DNA of 64,000 bases from Gimesia chilikensis (GTDB lineage: Bacteria > Planctomycetota > Planctomycetia > Planctomycetales > Planctomycetaceae): contig NZ_CP036266.1 in the NCBI RefSeq assembly GCF_007744075.1, positions 6,499,248 to 6,563,247 of the forward strand. Direction: 5' to 3'. Made by a program: the position numbers and the translations under genes. Shown in pieces: positions 25,401 through 33,842 of this stretch. How positions within the stretch are numbered: the stretch's first letter is position 1; each line of letters starts with the position of its first letter. The notes beneath the pieces were generated by a model that made no database searches, was not told where the DNA came from, and saw only the letters and a program-made list of their open reading frames with translations.

Positions 25401-26732
25401 TTAGCGTGGGTTCTCGGCGGGAGTCCCAGCGGCGAGGCGATCGCGGAAAAACTGCAGGCTTTCGGTGGCCATCAGCTCAGAGTTGAAGCACTGGCGCACG
25501 CGTTCGTAACCCTGTTGTGCCAGTTGTTTACGATAATCCTTGTCCTGGTACAGACGTTCCCAGGCCTCGACGAGTGCCAGGGTATCGCCGGGGGGAACGA
25601 GCAGTCCGCCGGCGGTCTGTTCGATCAATTCCGGAAAGGCACCATGGGCGGGCTGGACGACGGGGACGCCGTTCGCCAGGGCTTCCAGCACGAAGATCCC
25701 CTTGGGTTCCTGGTAGTCGGTCGGCACGGAGAGGACGGAGAGGCTTTTGTAGAAGTCGACTTTTTCCTCGTGCGAAGCAGGGCTGCCCCAGTAACGGTAG
25801 GCATCCTGAAGTTCATCCAGGGGCGCGGTGGTCTCTTTGAACCAGGCTTCGTTTTCTTTGCCCAGGAAGCCCCCCACCAGCAGGCGGCTGTCGGGGTGTC
25901 GTTCGTGAAAGAGCTTGAAGGCTTCGACGGCGTTCTGCAGACCTTTTTCTTTACAGATGCGAGCGAAAAAGCCGATGGTGAAAGGCTCTTCGACGCTGGT
26001 CTCCGGCGTGCCGTCATAGCCATCCAGATTGATGCCCAGCAGGACTTTGTAGAAATGGTCGACGGGCACATCCAGGTAAGCAGACATGAAATCGCGGTAG
26101 TAGTCGCTGTGTACGAGAACGCCGTCCAGCTGTTGCACGTTTGAGCGGATCAGTTCCAGTGAACGACTGCGGTAAGGTTCTCCGAGTTCTTCCAGAAAGA
26201 CATCGTCTCCCTGAAGAATGCAGAATAGAGGTCCCTTGAAATGCTGCTTGATGGTCCTGATGGTCCCCGAGAGCAGGGCGTTGCTGAGGCAGATGACATC
26301 GGGTTTGAGAGTCTCTCCCAGGAACCGGGCGAGTTCTTCAATTTCGACGCCTTCGGCTCCCTGTTCTCCTTCCAGCAAATTGACGGTCAGGGCGCCCAGT
26401 TCGTGGGCGTCGTTACTGACGCCGAAGCTGGTCGCGAGATTAATAATCCAGGGTGTATCCAGCCAGTGCTTGAGGAAGCGGGGCAGAGCGCGCCAGATGC
26501 GGGAGCGGTAATTCAGATAGACGTTGATCCCTCCCAGGAAGACCGGGGAGCCGGTCATGTTTTCTTCGTCGACGCGAATGGGAGTGTAGGTGGGGATGAG
26601 GGTTGCTTCCGCCCCCTGCAGCATCATGGCTTTGGTCCAGGTGTTGTCGTGCATGCAGGCGCCACAGAACATGCCTGCTCCTCCGGAGGTGATGATGGCG
26701 ACATGCAGTTTCTTGTCTGGCGGTGGGGTCAT
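25401..26732 (-). CDS. Glycosyltransferase family 4 protein
   Basis: A 443-aa GT-B glycosyltransferase. The N-terminal domain opens with AIITSGGAGMFCGACMHDN, where the donor or acceptor loop Gly run is unusually followed by two Cys. The C-terminal domain has FTIGFFARICKEKGLQNAVEAF (start of the nucleotide-sugar-binding half, about 252). PKGIFVLEALANGVPVVQP (about 345) is the GT4 E-x7-E-like donor motif. No membrane segment, so cytosolic. It precedes apgM on the same strand by about 150 bp and follows the amidotransferase gene by 37 bp. The acceptor is unknown. Confidence 0.87.
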   Translation of the reverse strand: MTPPPDKKLHVAIITSGGAGMFCGACMHDNTWTKAMMLQGAEATLIPTYTPIRVDEENMTGSPVFLGGINVYLNYRSRIWRALPRFLKHWLDTPWIINLATSFGVSNDAHELGALTVNLLEGEQGAEGVEIEELARFLGETLKPDVICLSNALLSGTIRTIKQHFKGPLFCILQGDDVFLEELGEPYRSRSLELIRSNVQQLDGVLVHSDYYRDFMSAYLDVPVDHFYKVLLGINLDGYDGTPETSVEEPFTIGFFARICKEKGLQNAVEAFKLFHERHPDSRLLVGGFLGKENEAWFKETTAPLDELQDAYRYWGSPASHEEKVDFYKSLSVLSVPTDYQEPKGIFVLEALANGVPVVQPAHGAFPELIEQTAGGLLVPPGDTLALVEAWERLYQDKDYRKQLAQQGYERVRQCFNSELMATESLQFFRDRLAAGTPAENPR

Positions 26733-26769
26733 AAACGGTGTACCTGAGTAATTACGGGCGGGAAGAGGA

Positions 26770-27513
26770 TCAGGTCTGGTTCAGATGCCGGGGGGCGATC
26801 TCCTGCACGAAACGTTTTAACAGAGCCATGGTTTCGGGTGTATCGTGAATCGAGTGGCGGAACTCATCGAGGGAGAGGCCGGCGATTTTCTCGACATATT
26901 CGGGGTAGGTATTGAGGCGGCCCAGGAACGATTCCCGGTCGAGTTCGGGATGGAACTGGGTGCAATAAATGGGTCGATCGAGGAAACGATACGCCTGATT
27001 TTCCACACGATCAGTGGAGGCCAGCAGTTCGGTTCCCGGAGGTAGTTCAACGACCGTATCTTCATGACCCATAAGACCTTGCAGAATATCGCCTGCGGGG
27101 CCGAAGATGGGATCAGCCTGTCCTGCAGCGGTCAGGTTGACGTGATGGACACCGATTTCTGCCCGGTTGAGATCGTGGACCACGCGGCCTCCCATGGCGC
27201 GGGCCATTGCCTGGAATCCCCAGCAGGAAGCGAACGTGGGTTTACGGAGATCGTGCACAACCCGCAGACTTTCCAGGGCAATCTCCAGCCAGCGACCTTC
27301 TCCTGCGGCGGAATAGTGACCACTGCCGCCGATGAAGACGACATCATGAGACACAAGATCGACTTCCGTTAGTGGACCGCCGAGCAAATCGAAGACGGCG
27401 ATCTGGCTGGTGTCGACATCCAGGGAGCGGGCGAAACAGTTGACTTCCTGCTGTTTCATCGGATCGTCTGAATTGCGAACCTGTAACAGGAGGTAGCGAA
27501 GTTGTTGCAGCAT
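26770..27513 (-). CDS. Class I glutamine amidotransferase-like protein
   Basis: A 247-aa protein with a class I GATase domain. The nucleophile is Cys97 (FASCWGFQAMA), and the other triad residues are His188 and Glu190 (CTQFHPELD). The oxyanion-loop-like FIGGSGHYSAAG segment is near residues 60-71. Free-standing members are annotated as GMP-synthase-like or gamma-glutamyl hydrolase-like and transfer or hydrolyse an amide nitrogen. No synthetase partner is next to it. It starts 37 bp upstream of the GT4 gene and may be co-transcribed with it. Confidence 0.86.
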   Translation of the reverse strand: MLQQLRYLLLQVRNSDDPMKQQEVNCFARSLDVDTSQIAVFDLLGGPLTEVDLVSHDVVFIGGSGHYSAAGEGRWLEIALESLRVVHDLRKPTFASCWGFQAMARAMGGRVVHDLNRAEIGVHHVNLTAAGQADPIFGPAGDILQGLMGHEDTVVELPPGTELLASTDRVENQAYRFLDRPIYCTQFHPELDRESFLGRLNTYPEYVEKIAGLSLDEFRHSIHDTPETMALLKRFVQEIAPRHLNQT

Positions 27514-27774
27514 TACAGTCCGTTCATTTCCTCACGTTGTCCCGCGATAGGGAAAACGGTAATCATGTACTCAGAATTCTAATGGCGCTTAAGCTCACTG
27601 CCGCTAATCTGACAGCAATTTTATCTTACAATTCCCTTGCAGGAAATGATATCAAGGTCGTCAGAATCTCGGATTTTGATTCAGCGCAGACCTCAGGAAT
27701 CAGTGATAGTTCATTTATGAACAGATGCCAAATCAGATTTTTTACGAGGAATTCATTTTCGTTTTATATATCGC

Positions 27775-27803
27775 TTGACAAAAATGACGATTCTGGCGAT
27801 ATT
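27775..27803 (+). promoter_or_regulatory. Near-consensus sigma70 promoter for a candidate small RNA
   Basis: TTGACA (27775-27780) is a perfect -35 box. It is spaced 17 bp from GATATT (27798-27803), and transcription would start near 27810. No convincing gene lies between here and the strong terminator at 27898. Confidence 0.6.
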
Positions 27804-27809
27804 CACTAT

Positions 27810-27932
27810 ACACAAATTGTTTTTATCTCGTGCGTCATCTCCCAGGAGGATATATAAGTTTTCCTTTTTTTGAACCTCTTCGATGCATGAATTATTCAAC
27901 GCCAGTCAGCTCGTCTTGACTGGCGTTTTTTT
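27810..27932 (+). ncRNA. Candidate small RNA of about 120 nt
   Basis: The stretch between a TTGACA-17-GATATT promoter and a strong terminator contains no credible open frame. It has a pyrimidine/U-rich centre and an exposed AGGAGG (27844-27849) with no usable start codon at the right distance. It ends in an 11-bp hairpin plus seven T. I infer an independent small transcript in the gap between the amidotransferase gene and the DSP phosphatase gene. A 106-codon frame (27537-27857) overlaps it, but it starts at TTG without a ribosome-binding site and crosses the promoter. No known RNA family is recognised. Confidence 0.5.
27898..27932 (+). terminator. Strong rho-independent terminator
   Basis: AACGCCAGTCA (27898-27908) pairs perfectly with TGACTGGCGTT (27917-27927) around an 8-base loop, followed by a run of seven T. 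It points rightward. No plus-strand protein gene precedes it for several kilobases except doubtful frames. Confidence 0.9.
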
Positions 27933-27959
27933 GTGTCCATACCGTGATTCTGTTAGAAT
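27931..27959 (+). promoter_or_regulatory. Sigma70-type promoter of the secreted DSP phosphatase gene
   Basis: TTGTGT (27931-27936) and TAGAAT (27954-27959) have a 17-bp spacer, about 50 bp before the ATG at 28008. The -35 box overlaps the T-tail of the preceding terminator. Confidence 0.55.
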
Positions 27960-28007
27960 GATCTGATCCTTACCTGATCCGACCTGTTTTACTGACTGGA
28001 ATCAACC

Positions 28008-28571
28008 ATGCGATGCTTTCAAACCGCTCCACTGCTGCTGATATTCTGCCTCGCGACTTACCCGACGACTGTCTGGGGTGACTCCAAAACAGAATCAGTG
28101 TGCCGCATGCTGCAGGCGGAGGAACTGGGGCAGATCTCTCCCCTGCACCGTAGCGGTCAGATCTACCTCGCAGGTCAGCCGGGAGAAGACGATTTCAACC
28201 TGATCCAGAAAGCGGGGGTTAAGACGGTGATTAATCTGCGTCCTTCACGGGAGTTGAAATGGGACGAAGCGATGTACCTGAAGATGCTGAATCTGGATTA
28301 CGTGCAGATTCCCTTTCGAGCTCCGGAATCATTGACGCCTGCGATTTTCGACCAGTGCCGCAAACTGCTGAATGACAAATCGAAGCAGCCACTGGTTCTG
28401 CATTGTGCATCCGCTAACCGCGTGGGAGCGATCTGGCTGACGCATCGTGTGCTGGACGACGGCCTCAGTTTCGAAGCGGCCCTCGCAGAAGCCAAACAGG
28501 TCGGACTGAAAACGCCGGGCTACATCGAGCAGGCCAGAGCGTATATCGCTCAGCAAGGGAAAGCGGAATAA
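28008..28571 (+). CDS. Exported dual-specificity phosphatase-like protein (beta-lactamase-hydrolase-like domain)
   Basis: A 187-aa protein with a signal peptide (1-24, ending VWG). The phosphatase domain has the signature HCASANRVG: Cys133 nucleophile and Arg138, H-C-x5-R. It is preceded by GVKTVINLRPSRE, typical of the DUF442/Blh-type phosphatase domain often associated with persulfide or sulfide metabolism enzymes. The active-site Asp cannot be fixed by eye. Single gene with its own promoter. A cytosolic paralogue is encoded at 33843, beside a persulfide dioxygenase-rhodanese gene, which hints that both relate to sulfur chemistry. The substrate is unknown. Confidence 0.85.
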   Translation: MRCFQTAPLLLIFCLATYPTTVWGDSKTESVCRMLQAEELGQISPLHRSGQIYLAGQPGEDDFNLIQKAGVKTVINLRPSRELKWDEAMYLKMLNLDYVQIPFRAPESLTPAIFDQCRKLLNDKSKQPLVLHCASANRVGAIWLTHRVLDDGLSFEAALAEAKQVGLKTPGYIEQARAYIAQQGKAE

Positions 28572-28577
28572 GCGGAA

Positions 28578-28943
28578 TTATTGTGTTTGTATCTGAATCT
28601 GCCCTGTTTTGAACATCAGAACCGGCTCCTCAAAATCTGCATCAAAGATGCGATAATTGACCTGCTCCCACTGATGCGAGCGGGCGTTTTCTGCTGTCAG
28701 TGAGGAAAACTGCAAGCGCCTTATCCCCATGGTCGGTAGCCTGCATTCTGCGACCTGTTCCAGAGAAAAACAGGCGACCAGGTTCGTCGCCAGATCGGAT
28801 TCCAGTATCAATTCAATGTCTGGATAAGGTCCAGCAGACCACTCCATCACAAAACGAGCGACGTTCGTAAACTCATGCCAGGGAAAGTCTGCAAGCAGCG
28901 TATCATTGATCTCGAACGTCTGGCCGGCCTGCGGGGTAATCAT
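28578..28943 (-). CDS. Hypothetical immunity-like protein, downstream partner
   Basis: A 121-aa cytoplasmic protein starting at ATG 28943 (MITPQAGQTF), with GAGGG upstream. The longer frame to 29084 lies inside the preceding gene and is not credible as coding. It is mostly beta with aromatic and acidic residues, and its pattern (an LPTMGIRRLQFSSL segment, then YRIFDADF) resembles small immunity-type proteins. I cannot name a family. It overlaps the 3' end of the upstream DUF7710-like gene by 41 bp in another frame, so translation is probably coupled. Confidence 0.6.
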   Translation of the reverse strand: MITPQAGQTFEINDTLLADFPWHEFTNVARFVMEWSAGPYPDIELILESDLATNLVACFSLEQVAECRLPTMGIRRLQFSSLTAENARSHQWEQVNYRIFDADFEEPVLMFKTGQIQIQTQ

Positions 28944-29238
28944 CTTCGCTGCCCTCTCTTCCCTCAATTCCCATTTCGTAATGGAAATGTTCCTGGCTCG
29001 CGCTGGTGAAGCGGCTGATAAACCGGGGGCTGGACTGATAATCCCTGGAAGGTTTGAAAATTCCTTCCGCGATAGCCCAGTCATAGACGCCTGTATCGAG
29101 AGGATACTTAGTCAGAATACCTGAAAGCTGATGTTGGGCGATGAATTCTTCCGCTTTTTCTTTTGTGGAAAATACACCACAGCAAAACTGCGCTGCAGTC
29201 CCATGAAATACCCACACCGCATCATTTTTTACAGCCAT
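28903..29238 (-). CDS. DUF7710-like small protein
   Basis: A 111-aa protein from ATG 29238 (MAVKNDAVWVFHG), which gives the characteristic start. AVWVFHG, then FCCGVFSTKEKAEEFIAQHQLSGILTKYPLD in order, and GVYDWAIAEGIFKP match a small family I know as DUF7710, common in planctomycetes and myxobacteria and often found near immunity-like genes. The part after residue 75 is variable. It overlaps the next gene by 41 bp. Function unknown. Confidence 0.65.
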   Translation of the reverse strand: MAVKNDAVWVFHGTAAQFCCGVFSTKEKAEEFIAQHQLSGILTKYPLDTGVYDWAIAEGIFKPSRDYQSSPRFISRFTSASQEHFHYEMGIEGREGSEDDYPAGRPDVRDQ

Positions 29239-29361
29239 TATAAGTCCCGAAACGATACCTGGCTCCGGATTTCCAGATGTTGAACATACCGGAAACCAGG
29301 ACACGTTCCAGAAAAACAGGTTCACACTGTAGCAATGAGGGGCAGTCGGCCCCGTAAGTGG

Positions 29362-30012
29362 TCAGGCTTTGATCGACCTGGCGTTGTGACTGATATGGTG
29401 GCATTCCAGTACCGACTTTTCCCAGACGAAGATCTCCAGGGGTGGCAGATTCCACAACACGATCGAACGTTTCTCAGGAGGACCGAAGTATTCTGTTGCC
29501 AGGTCACAGACACTACTGCGGAACTGGTAAGTCACGAAGGCACCGCCGGGGGCGAGCTGCTGATAGATGGATTCCATCAATGTACGACCTTCCTCCGGCG
29601 AGAGGACTGAGAATGGAATTCCCGAGACGATGACATCAGCCGAGGCGAAGTAGTTCCGCTTGAGAATGGATTCCAGATCAAGGGCGGATCCGATCTCGAC
29701 GATCAGACGCGGGTCTGCGATCTGCTGTAGCGATGCAGCGAATTCTTCAACGACTTCCACACAGAGCAACTTGGACTGATCAGACATAGCCTGCAGCAGG
29801 GCCTTTGTCGTCTCGCCGGTTCCCGGTCCGAGTTCGATGACGGTTTTGGCGTTACGCAGACAGGAGAGCGAGCTCAGTTTGCGTTGCAGGTAACTGGAAC
29901 TGGGAATACAGGAAGCCACCTGCAGCGGGTTCTCGAAGAAGCCACGCAGAAAACAGGGCAGGGTCGAAGTGATCGATGTAGTGTCCTCACCTGGCGAACG
30001 TGAAATATCCAT
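29362..30012 (-). CDS. SAM-dependent methyltransferase, phospholipid N-methyltransferase (PmtA)-like
   Basis: A 216-aa class I methyltransferase. FFENPLQVASCIPSSSYLQRKL (about 25-46, read in two parts) is the N-terminal signature seen in rRNA-dimethylase-like phospholipid methyltransferases. The SAM-binding motif I is VIELGPGTGETTKALL (about 58-73), and GIPFSVLSPEEG is the motif IV region. The start is preceded by CAGGA. PmtA methylates phosphatidylethanolamine towards phosphatidylcholine; that role is inferred from the N-terminal signature only. It lies upstream of the DUF7710 pair on the same strand, with a 124-bp gap. Confidence 0.78.
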   Translation of the reverse strand: MDISRSPGEDTTSITSTLPCFLRGFFENPLQVASCIPSSSYLQRKLSSLSCLRNAKTVIELGPGTGETTKALLQAMSDQSKLLCVEVVEEFAASLQQIADPRLIVEIGSALDLESILKRNYFASADVIVSGIPFSVLSPEEGRTLMESIYQQLAPGGAFVTYQFRSSVCDLATEYFGPPEKRSIVLWNLPPLEIFVWEKSVLECHHISHNARSIKA

Positions 30013-30042
30013 GATGTAATCCTGACTGAAGAGGTGATTCGG

Positions 30043-30342
30043 CTAGCGTTTGTCACGAATGGCTTCGATCAGCTCAGCTTTATTCAGCTTGCTGCGGCCC
30101 TGAATGTGATGCTCTTTCGCGAGATTGTAAAGTTCATCTACAGTGCGGTCTTCCAGACGTGTGTTAGGGTTACCGGTTCCCTGAGTGGTCTCCTGGGGCG
30201 TTCTTCCCTCTTTCCGCCGTTGTTTATTGACTGTGCGAGCGGCGATCTCTTTCGCCTCGGAACTGGATTTTCCTCGCTCAAGGGCACTCTCTCTGATTTT
30301 CTTGTACTGCTTTTCATCTTTTTGTGTCCAGGTGGTCGGCAT
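30043..30342 (-). CDS. Small Rho_N-domain (SAP-like) protein
   Basis: A 99-aa basic protein. The N-terminal half is Lys/Glu/Arg-rich and helical. The C-terminal part (about 63-99; RTVDELYNLAKEHHIQGRSK then LNKAELIEAIR) is a Rho N-terminal domain, a SAP-like nucleic-acid-binding helix-extended-loop-helix found in Rho and in small plasmid-stabilisation-like proteins. AGGAA precedes the ATG. It is 30 bp upstream of the PmtA-like gene on the same strand. A nucleoid or RNA-binding role is likely; partner unknown. Confidence 0.8.
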   Translation of the reverse strand: MPTTWTQKDEKQYKKIRESALERGKSSSEAKEIAARTVNKQRRKEGRTPQETTQGTGNPNTRLEDRTVDELYNLAKEHHIQGRSKLNKAELIEAIRDKR

Positions 30343-30777
30343 GGTCTCAGTTCCTGGCGGCCGGTATTAAAAAGAAAACTGAAGCGAGTTCCCCCCCATT
30401 CTCATTAGCATGGCCCGCTCGAGAGCCATACCCGATATAGAAACTCGCTCCAGTTTTTATCGGAGTTAGATAGAGTGAAACCAGTTGCATTTCCCGTGCC
30501 AATACCACTTCACGGCTGAGCAGTAATTTAAGCCCTTCACGCCTGAAATACCGCGGACAAGGCAGGAAAGCGTGATGAGAATTTTTTCCGGCTCAGCCAG
30601 GTGGCTGGATTCCGAAATGAATGGGAAGCAGCTTTAGAATCTGACACGGTTGCTGAGCGACCAGCGTGGTCTCTGGCAAGCCACAATCAGCAGTGATCTG
30701 AGACATAACGCGAAGCGAAACAGAATCGCAGCCACGTGGAGGGACTGCTCGCCCTGACAGACTCTAAGTGATCGATA
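30343..30777. other. Intergenic region with long inverted repeat
   Basis: About 435 bp between the Rho_N gene and the DUF1501 gene, both on the minus strand. It contains the 83-bp inverted-repeat structure described separately (30375-30457). The rest shows no open frame with coding character and no obvious promoter. Confidence 0.4.
30375..30457. repeat. Long hairpin-forming inverted repeat
   Basis: AAAACTGAAGCGAGTT (30375-30390) pairs with AACTCGCTCCAGTTTT (30442-30457) with one mismatch in 16. The 51-base loop contains a nested ATGGC/GCCAT pair. T-rich runs follow the stem in both directions, so it can act as a bidirectional terminator. The large structured loop is unusual for a plain terminator. 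Confidence 0.6.
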
Positions 30778-32115
30778 TTATACGACTTCCGGCATTGGGA
30801 GATAGCCGCTGTCGACCAGATACTGGGGACGACCGGCGTGATCGGGCAGGGTGACCCGCTCGATGTCGATTCCCATATTATGGTAGAGGGTCGCAAAGAC
30901 TTCCTGGAAGTGGACAGGACGGTCATCCGCTTCGCCGCCGAGACGATCGGTGGTACCGATCACCTGGCCGGTCTTCATTCCACCACAGGCGAGCAGTGCG
31001 TTACAGACGCGGGGCCAGTGATCCCGGCCGCTGTTGTTGTTGATCTTGGGAGTCCGTCCAAATTCGCCCCAGGCGATGACGGTCGTGTCTTCGGCGAGTC
31101 CCCGCTGATGCAGGTCTTCAATCAGGGCGGTGATGGCCTGATCGAAATCGGGGAAGTTCTCTTTGGCCCGTTTGAAGTTACTGCCATGCCAGTCCCAGAA
31201 GCTGTAACTCAACGTCACCATGCGGGCACCCGCTTCAACAAGTCGACGGGCCAGCAGGAACTGTTCGTTCAGACGAGGGGCGGCGTCACCCTGCTTACGC
31301 GAGGTTCCTTTGCCATAACGTTCGCGAACCGCGGGATCTTCTTGGGAGACATCAAGTGCCTCGACGAGTCGTCCGGAGGAAAGGACGCCGAATGCCTGTT
31401 CGTTGAAAGCGTCCAGGCCTTCCATTGAGCCGCTGTTATCCGCATCGCGGCGGAACTGATCGAAACTCGTTAAGAGTTGTTTTCGATCCTGCAGACGGTC
31501 CAGAGTAATTCCATTGAGGGTCATATCCCCCTTCATTTCCCCGTTTGGATTGAAGGGAGTATGTGAGGTGCCCAGGAAACTGTTTTTTCCAAAGTTGTAG
31601 GGTGTGTGCTGCATCTTCGGCGAGAGGTTCACATACGCGGGAGACGTTGCCCGCGGATCGCCTTTGAGGCGCGAGAGAGCAGAACCGATTTCCGGCCAGC
31701 CGCCTGCAGGCTGATTGCGATCGCTGTGTCCGGTCATACATTGAAACGAAGCATGTTGACCGATAGACCCGACGAGTGAATTCACGAAGATACTTTTATC
31801 AGCGAGACCGGCCAGGCGGGGCAGATGCTCGCAAATTTTGATATCAGGTACATTCGTAGAGATCGGGTTGAACTCGCCTCGAATTTCAGAAGGCGCGTCC
31901 ATCTTGAGATCGTACATGTCCTGATGCGGCGGTCCGCCCGGCAGGTAGATCATGATGATCGACTTGTGTGACTTCCCGGTGCCCGACTGTTGTTCTGCCC
32001 GCAGAAGTTGTGGGAGCGTCAGACCGCCGAATCCCAGCGCGCCGACCTTGATAAAATTACGGCGTGAGACGCGATTACAGAATCGGTTAGCAGCTCCGTC
32101 GAAAATATTCAGCAT
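30778..32115 (-). CDS. DUF1501 domain protein
   Basis: A 445-aa member of DUF1501, a sulfatase-fold family very abundant in Planctomycetes and usually paired with DUF1549/DUF1553 cytochrome-like proteins; that partner is absent here. An N-terminal Tat-like signal (VSRRNFIKVGALGFGGLTLP, about 17-36) indicates export. Landmarks are IIMIYLPGGPPHQDMYDLK (about 53-71), YSFWDWHGSN and IAWGEFGRTPKIN followed by GRDHWP (about 348-370). CTGGAG precedes the ATG. The family's activity is not established. Confidence 0.93.
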   Translation of the reverse strand: MLNIFDGAANRFCNRVSRRNFIKVGALGFGGLTLPQLLRAEQQSGTGKSHKSIIMIYLPGGPPHQDMYDLKMDAPSEIRGEFNPISTNVPDIKICEHLPRLAGLADKSIFVNSLVGSIGQHASFQCMTGHSDRNQPAGGWPEIGSALSRLKGDPRATSPAYVNLSPKMQHTPYNFGKNSFLGTSHTPFNPNGEMKGDMTLNGITLDRLQDRKQLLTSFDQFRRDADNSGSMEGLDAFNEQAFGVLSSGRLVEALDVSQEDPAVRERYGKGTSRKQGDAAPRLNEQFLLARRLVEAGARMVTLSYSFWDWHGSNFKRAKENFPDFDQAITALIEDLHQRGLAEDTTVIAWGEFGRTPKINNNSGRDHWPRVCNALLACGGMKTGQVIGTTDRLGGEADDRPVHFQEVFATLYHNMGIDIERVTLPDHAGRPQYLVDSGYLPMPEVV

Positions 32116-32403
32116 TATCTACTCCAGGGCGGGGGCAGCAGTGCGTCCAGTGACGCCAGGCAGGGGAGGGTCAGTCTGGATGGAAAGCGTTTCAGTTTCC
32201 CATCTTATCTCTGATCGGCGGAGTTGTCCACGTTGATCCATCAAGATCCATTCACATGAGTGAATTCCCCGGACATTCTTCCCAGACTGCCTCTGTAATA
32301 AATATAACAGGATCAGGCGGACTGTATCCGTGCCACCGGTTGAAACCCGCCTTTGTCGAGCCGACGGAACGGAGCCTGGACCAAGAGCACAAGCTCTTTA
32401 ATT

Positions 32404-33810
32404 TCAGGCATTTAAGGGCAGGTCTGCGGCTTTCCAGGCGGACATACCTCCCAGGACGTTTGCCACATCAGTGAAACCGGCGCGGCGGATGAACGAGGAG
32501 GCGATCGAAGCCCGATATCCAGAACCACAGACCACAGCCACCGGTTGTTCCTGGGGAATTTCCTCAAAGCGTTCCTGTAAAGCACCGCCGTGAATGTGGA
32601 GTGCCCCTTTGATATGACCGGCGTCCCATTCCCGCTCGGTGCGCACGTCCAACACTGTCAGCGGGTGCTGCTGGCGCAGTTTGTGATGCAGATCCCGGAC
32701 TGAGATGGTCTCCAGCATTTCCAAAGGGAATCCCGCTGTTTCCCAGGCATTGATGCCCCCTTCGAGATAGCCCTGAATGTCGTCAAAGCCGACGCGGAGC
32801 AGATTAGTGACGACTTCTTTCACCTGGGAGGGCTGATCGACGACGAGCAGAATCGGACGATCATAAGGGAGAACCCAGCCCGCCCAGGTAGGCAGATTTG
32901 ATCCTATGGGGATGTTGATGGCATCCGGGATGTGTGCTGCCGCGAACGCCTCTTTCGAACGGACATCGACGATCAGGCAATCCTCACATTGTCGCTCTGC
33001 GACTTCTTTCGCCGACCAGCGTTTCTGTCCCGGGAGTTCCGGTCCGATGATCGCCGGACCTTCCTTATTGATCCGTTTCATGCGACTGAAATAGGAAGGG
33101 GAGAGAGGCATGTCCTGCAGCAAGTCTTCGATCCAGGGTTCTTCGTCCTGCTTCTGCAAGACATTACTGAAACGTCGTTCAAAGCCCAGTGTGGACGAAC
33201 GTCGCGAGCCAATCGCTTTTCCACACAGAGAACCGGCCCCGTGTGCAGGAAAGATTTCCAGGAAATCGGGCAGGGCCTCGATCCGCGTAAACACGCTTTC
33301 ATAGAGCTGGTGCGCGAGCTTCTGTTGTTCGGCTTCGCCCAGCAGATCCGGACGCCCGACATCGCCGACGAACAGAAAGTCTCCTGTAAACATGCACCAG
33401 GGCGTGTCCTGGCTGCGGGATTCGTCGAACAGCAGTATGGCGATGTGTTCGGGTGTGTGACCGGGAACATGCCGAAACTCGAACCGAAGCTTGCCTAACG
33501 ACAGCGTGTCGTCTGCTGATACATGACGATCAGCGAATGATTGAGTCCAGTCCGCAGAGCCATACGCTGAACAGTAAATCTGCGGTTGATTGTTCAGTCG
33601 CGCTTTCAACTCGCGTGAGCCGGAAACAAAGTCGGCATGCACGTGGGTCTCGATAATATATTGAATGTGCAAATCGTGCTGACGGGCAAATTCAATGAAG
33701 TCATCAACATCACGGGGCGGGTCGATTACGACCGCGGCCCCGCTCTGATCATCGCCGATCAGGTACGAACTGATCGCCAGCCCAGGCACAAACCGTGGGT
33801 AAAATATCAT
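32404..33810 (-). CDS. Persulfide dioxygenase-rhodanese fusion (CstB-like)
   Basis: A 468-aa cytosolic enzyme with three domains. First is a metallo-beta-lactamase persulfide dioxygenase (1-235; THVHAD with His56, His58 and Asp60, His117 in PGHTPEH, TGDFLFVGD around 142-150, His190 in PAHGAGSLCG). Next is a rhodanese-like domain (about 265-365) with Asp325 where the active Cys would be, so a pseudo-rhodanese. Last is an active-looking rhodanese (about 370-468) with Cys428 in the CGSGYR loop. This order equals Staphylococcus CstB, which oxidises persulfides and makes thiosulfate during sulfide detoxification. It is 32 bp downstream of a DSP-type phosphatase gene and is probably in an operon with it. 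Confidence 0.9.
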   Translation of the reverse strand: MIFYPRFVPGLAISSYLIGDDQSGAAVVIDPPRDVDDFIEFARQHDLHIQYIIETHVHADFVSGSRELKARLNNQPQIYCSAYGSADWTQSFADRHVSADDTLSLGKLRFEFRHVPGHTPEHIAILLFDESRSQDTPWCMFTGDFLFVGDVGRPDLLGEAEQQKLAHQLYESVFTRIEALPDFLEIFPAHGAGSLCGKAIGSRRSSTLGFERRFSNVLQKQDEEPWIEDLLQDMPLSPSYFSRMKRINKEGPAIIGPELPGQKRWSAKEVAERQCEDCLIVDVRSKEAFAAAHIPDAINIPIGSNLPTWAGWVLPYDRPILLVVDQPSQVKEVVTNLLRVGFDDIQGYLEGGINAWETAGFPLEMLETISVRDLHHKLRQQHPLTVLDVRTEREWDAGHIKGALHIHGGALQERFEEIPQEQPVAVVCGSGYRASIASSFIRRAGFTDVANVLGGMSAWKAADLPLNA

Positions 33811-33842
33811 GTTGAGTACTCTCTGCTGATTGAGTGTGACGC

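Noticed and set aside
27537..27857. 106-codon open frame in the gap after the amidotransferase gene
   Set aside because: It starts at TTG without a ribosome-binding site, has no recognisable content and runs through a strong promoter; the region is better explained by a small RNA unit.
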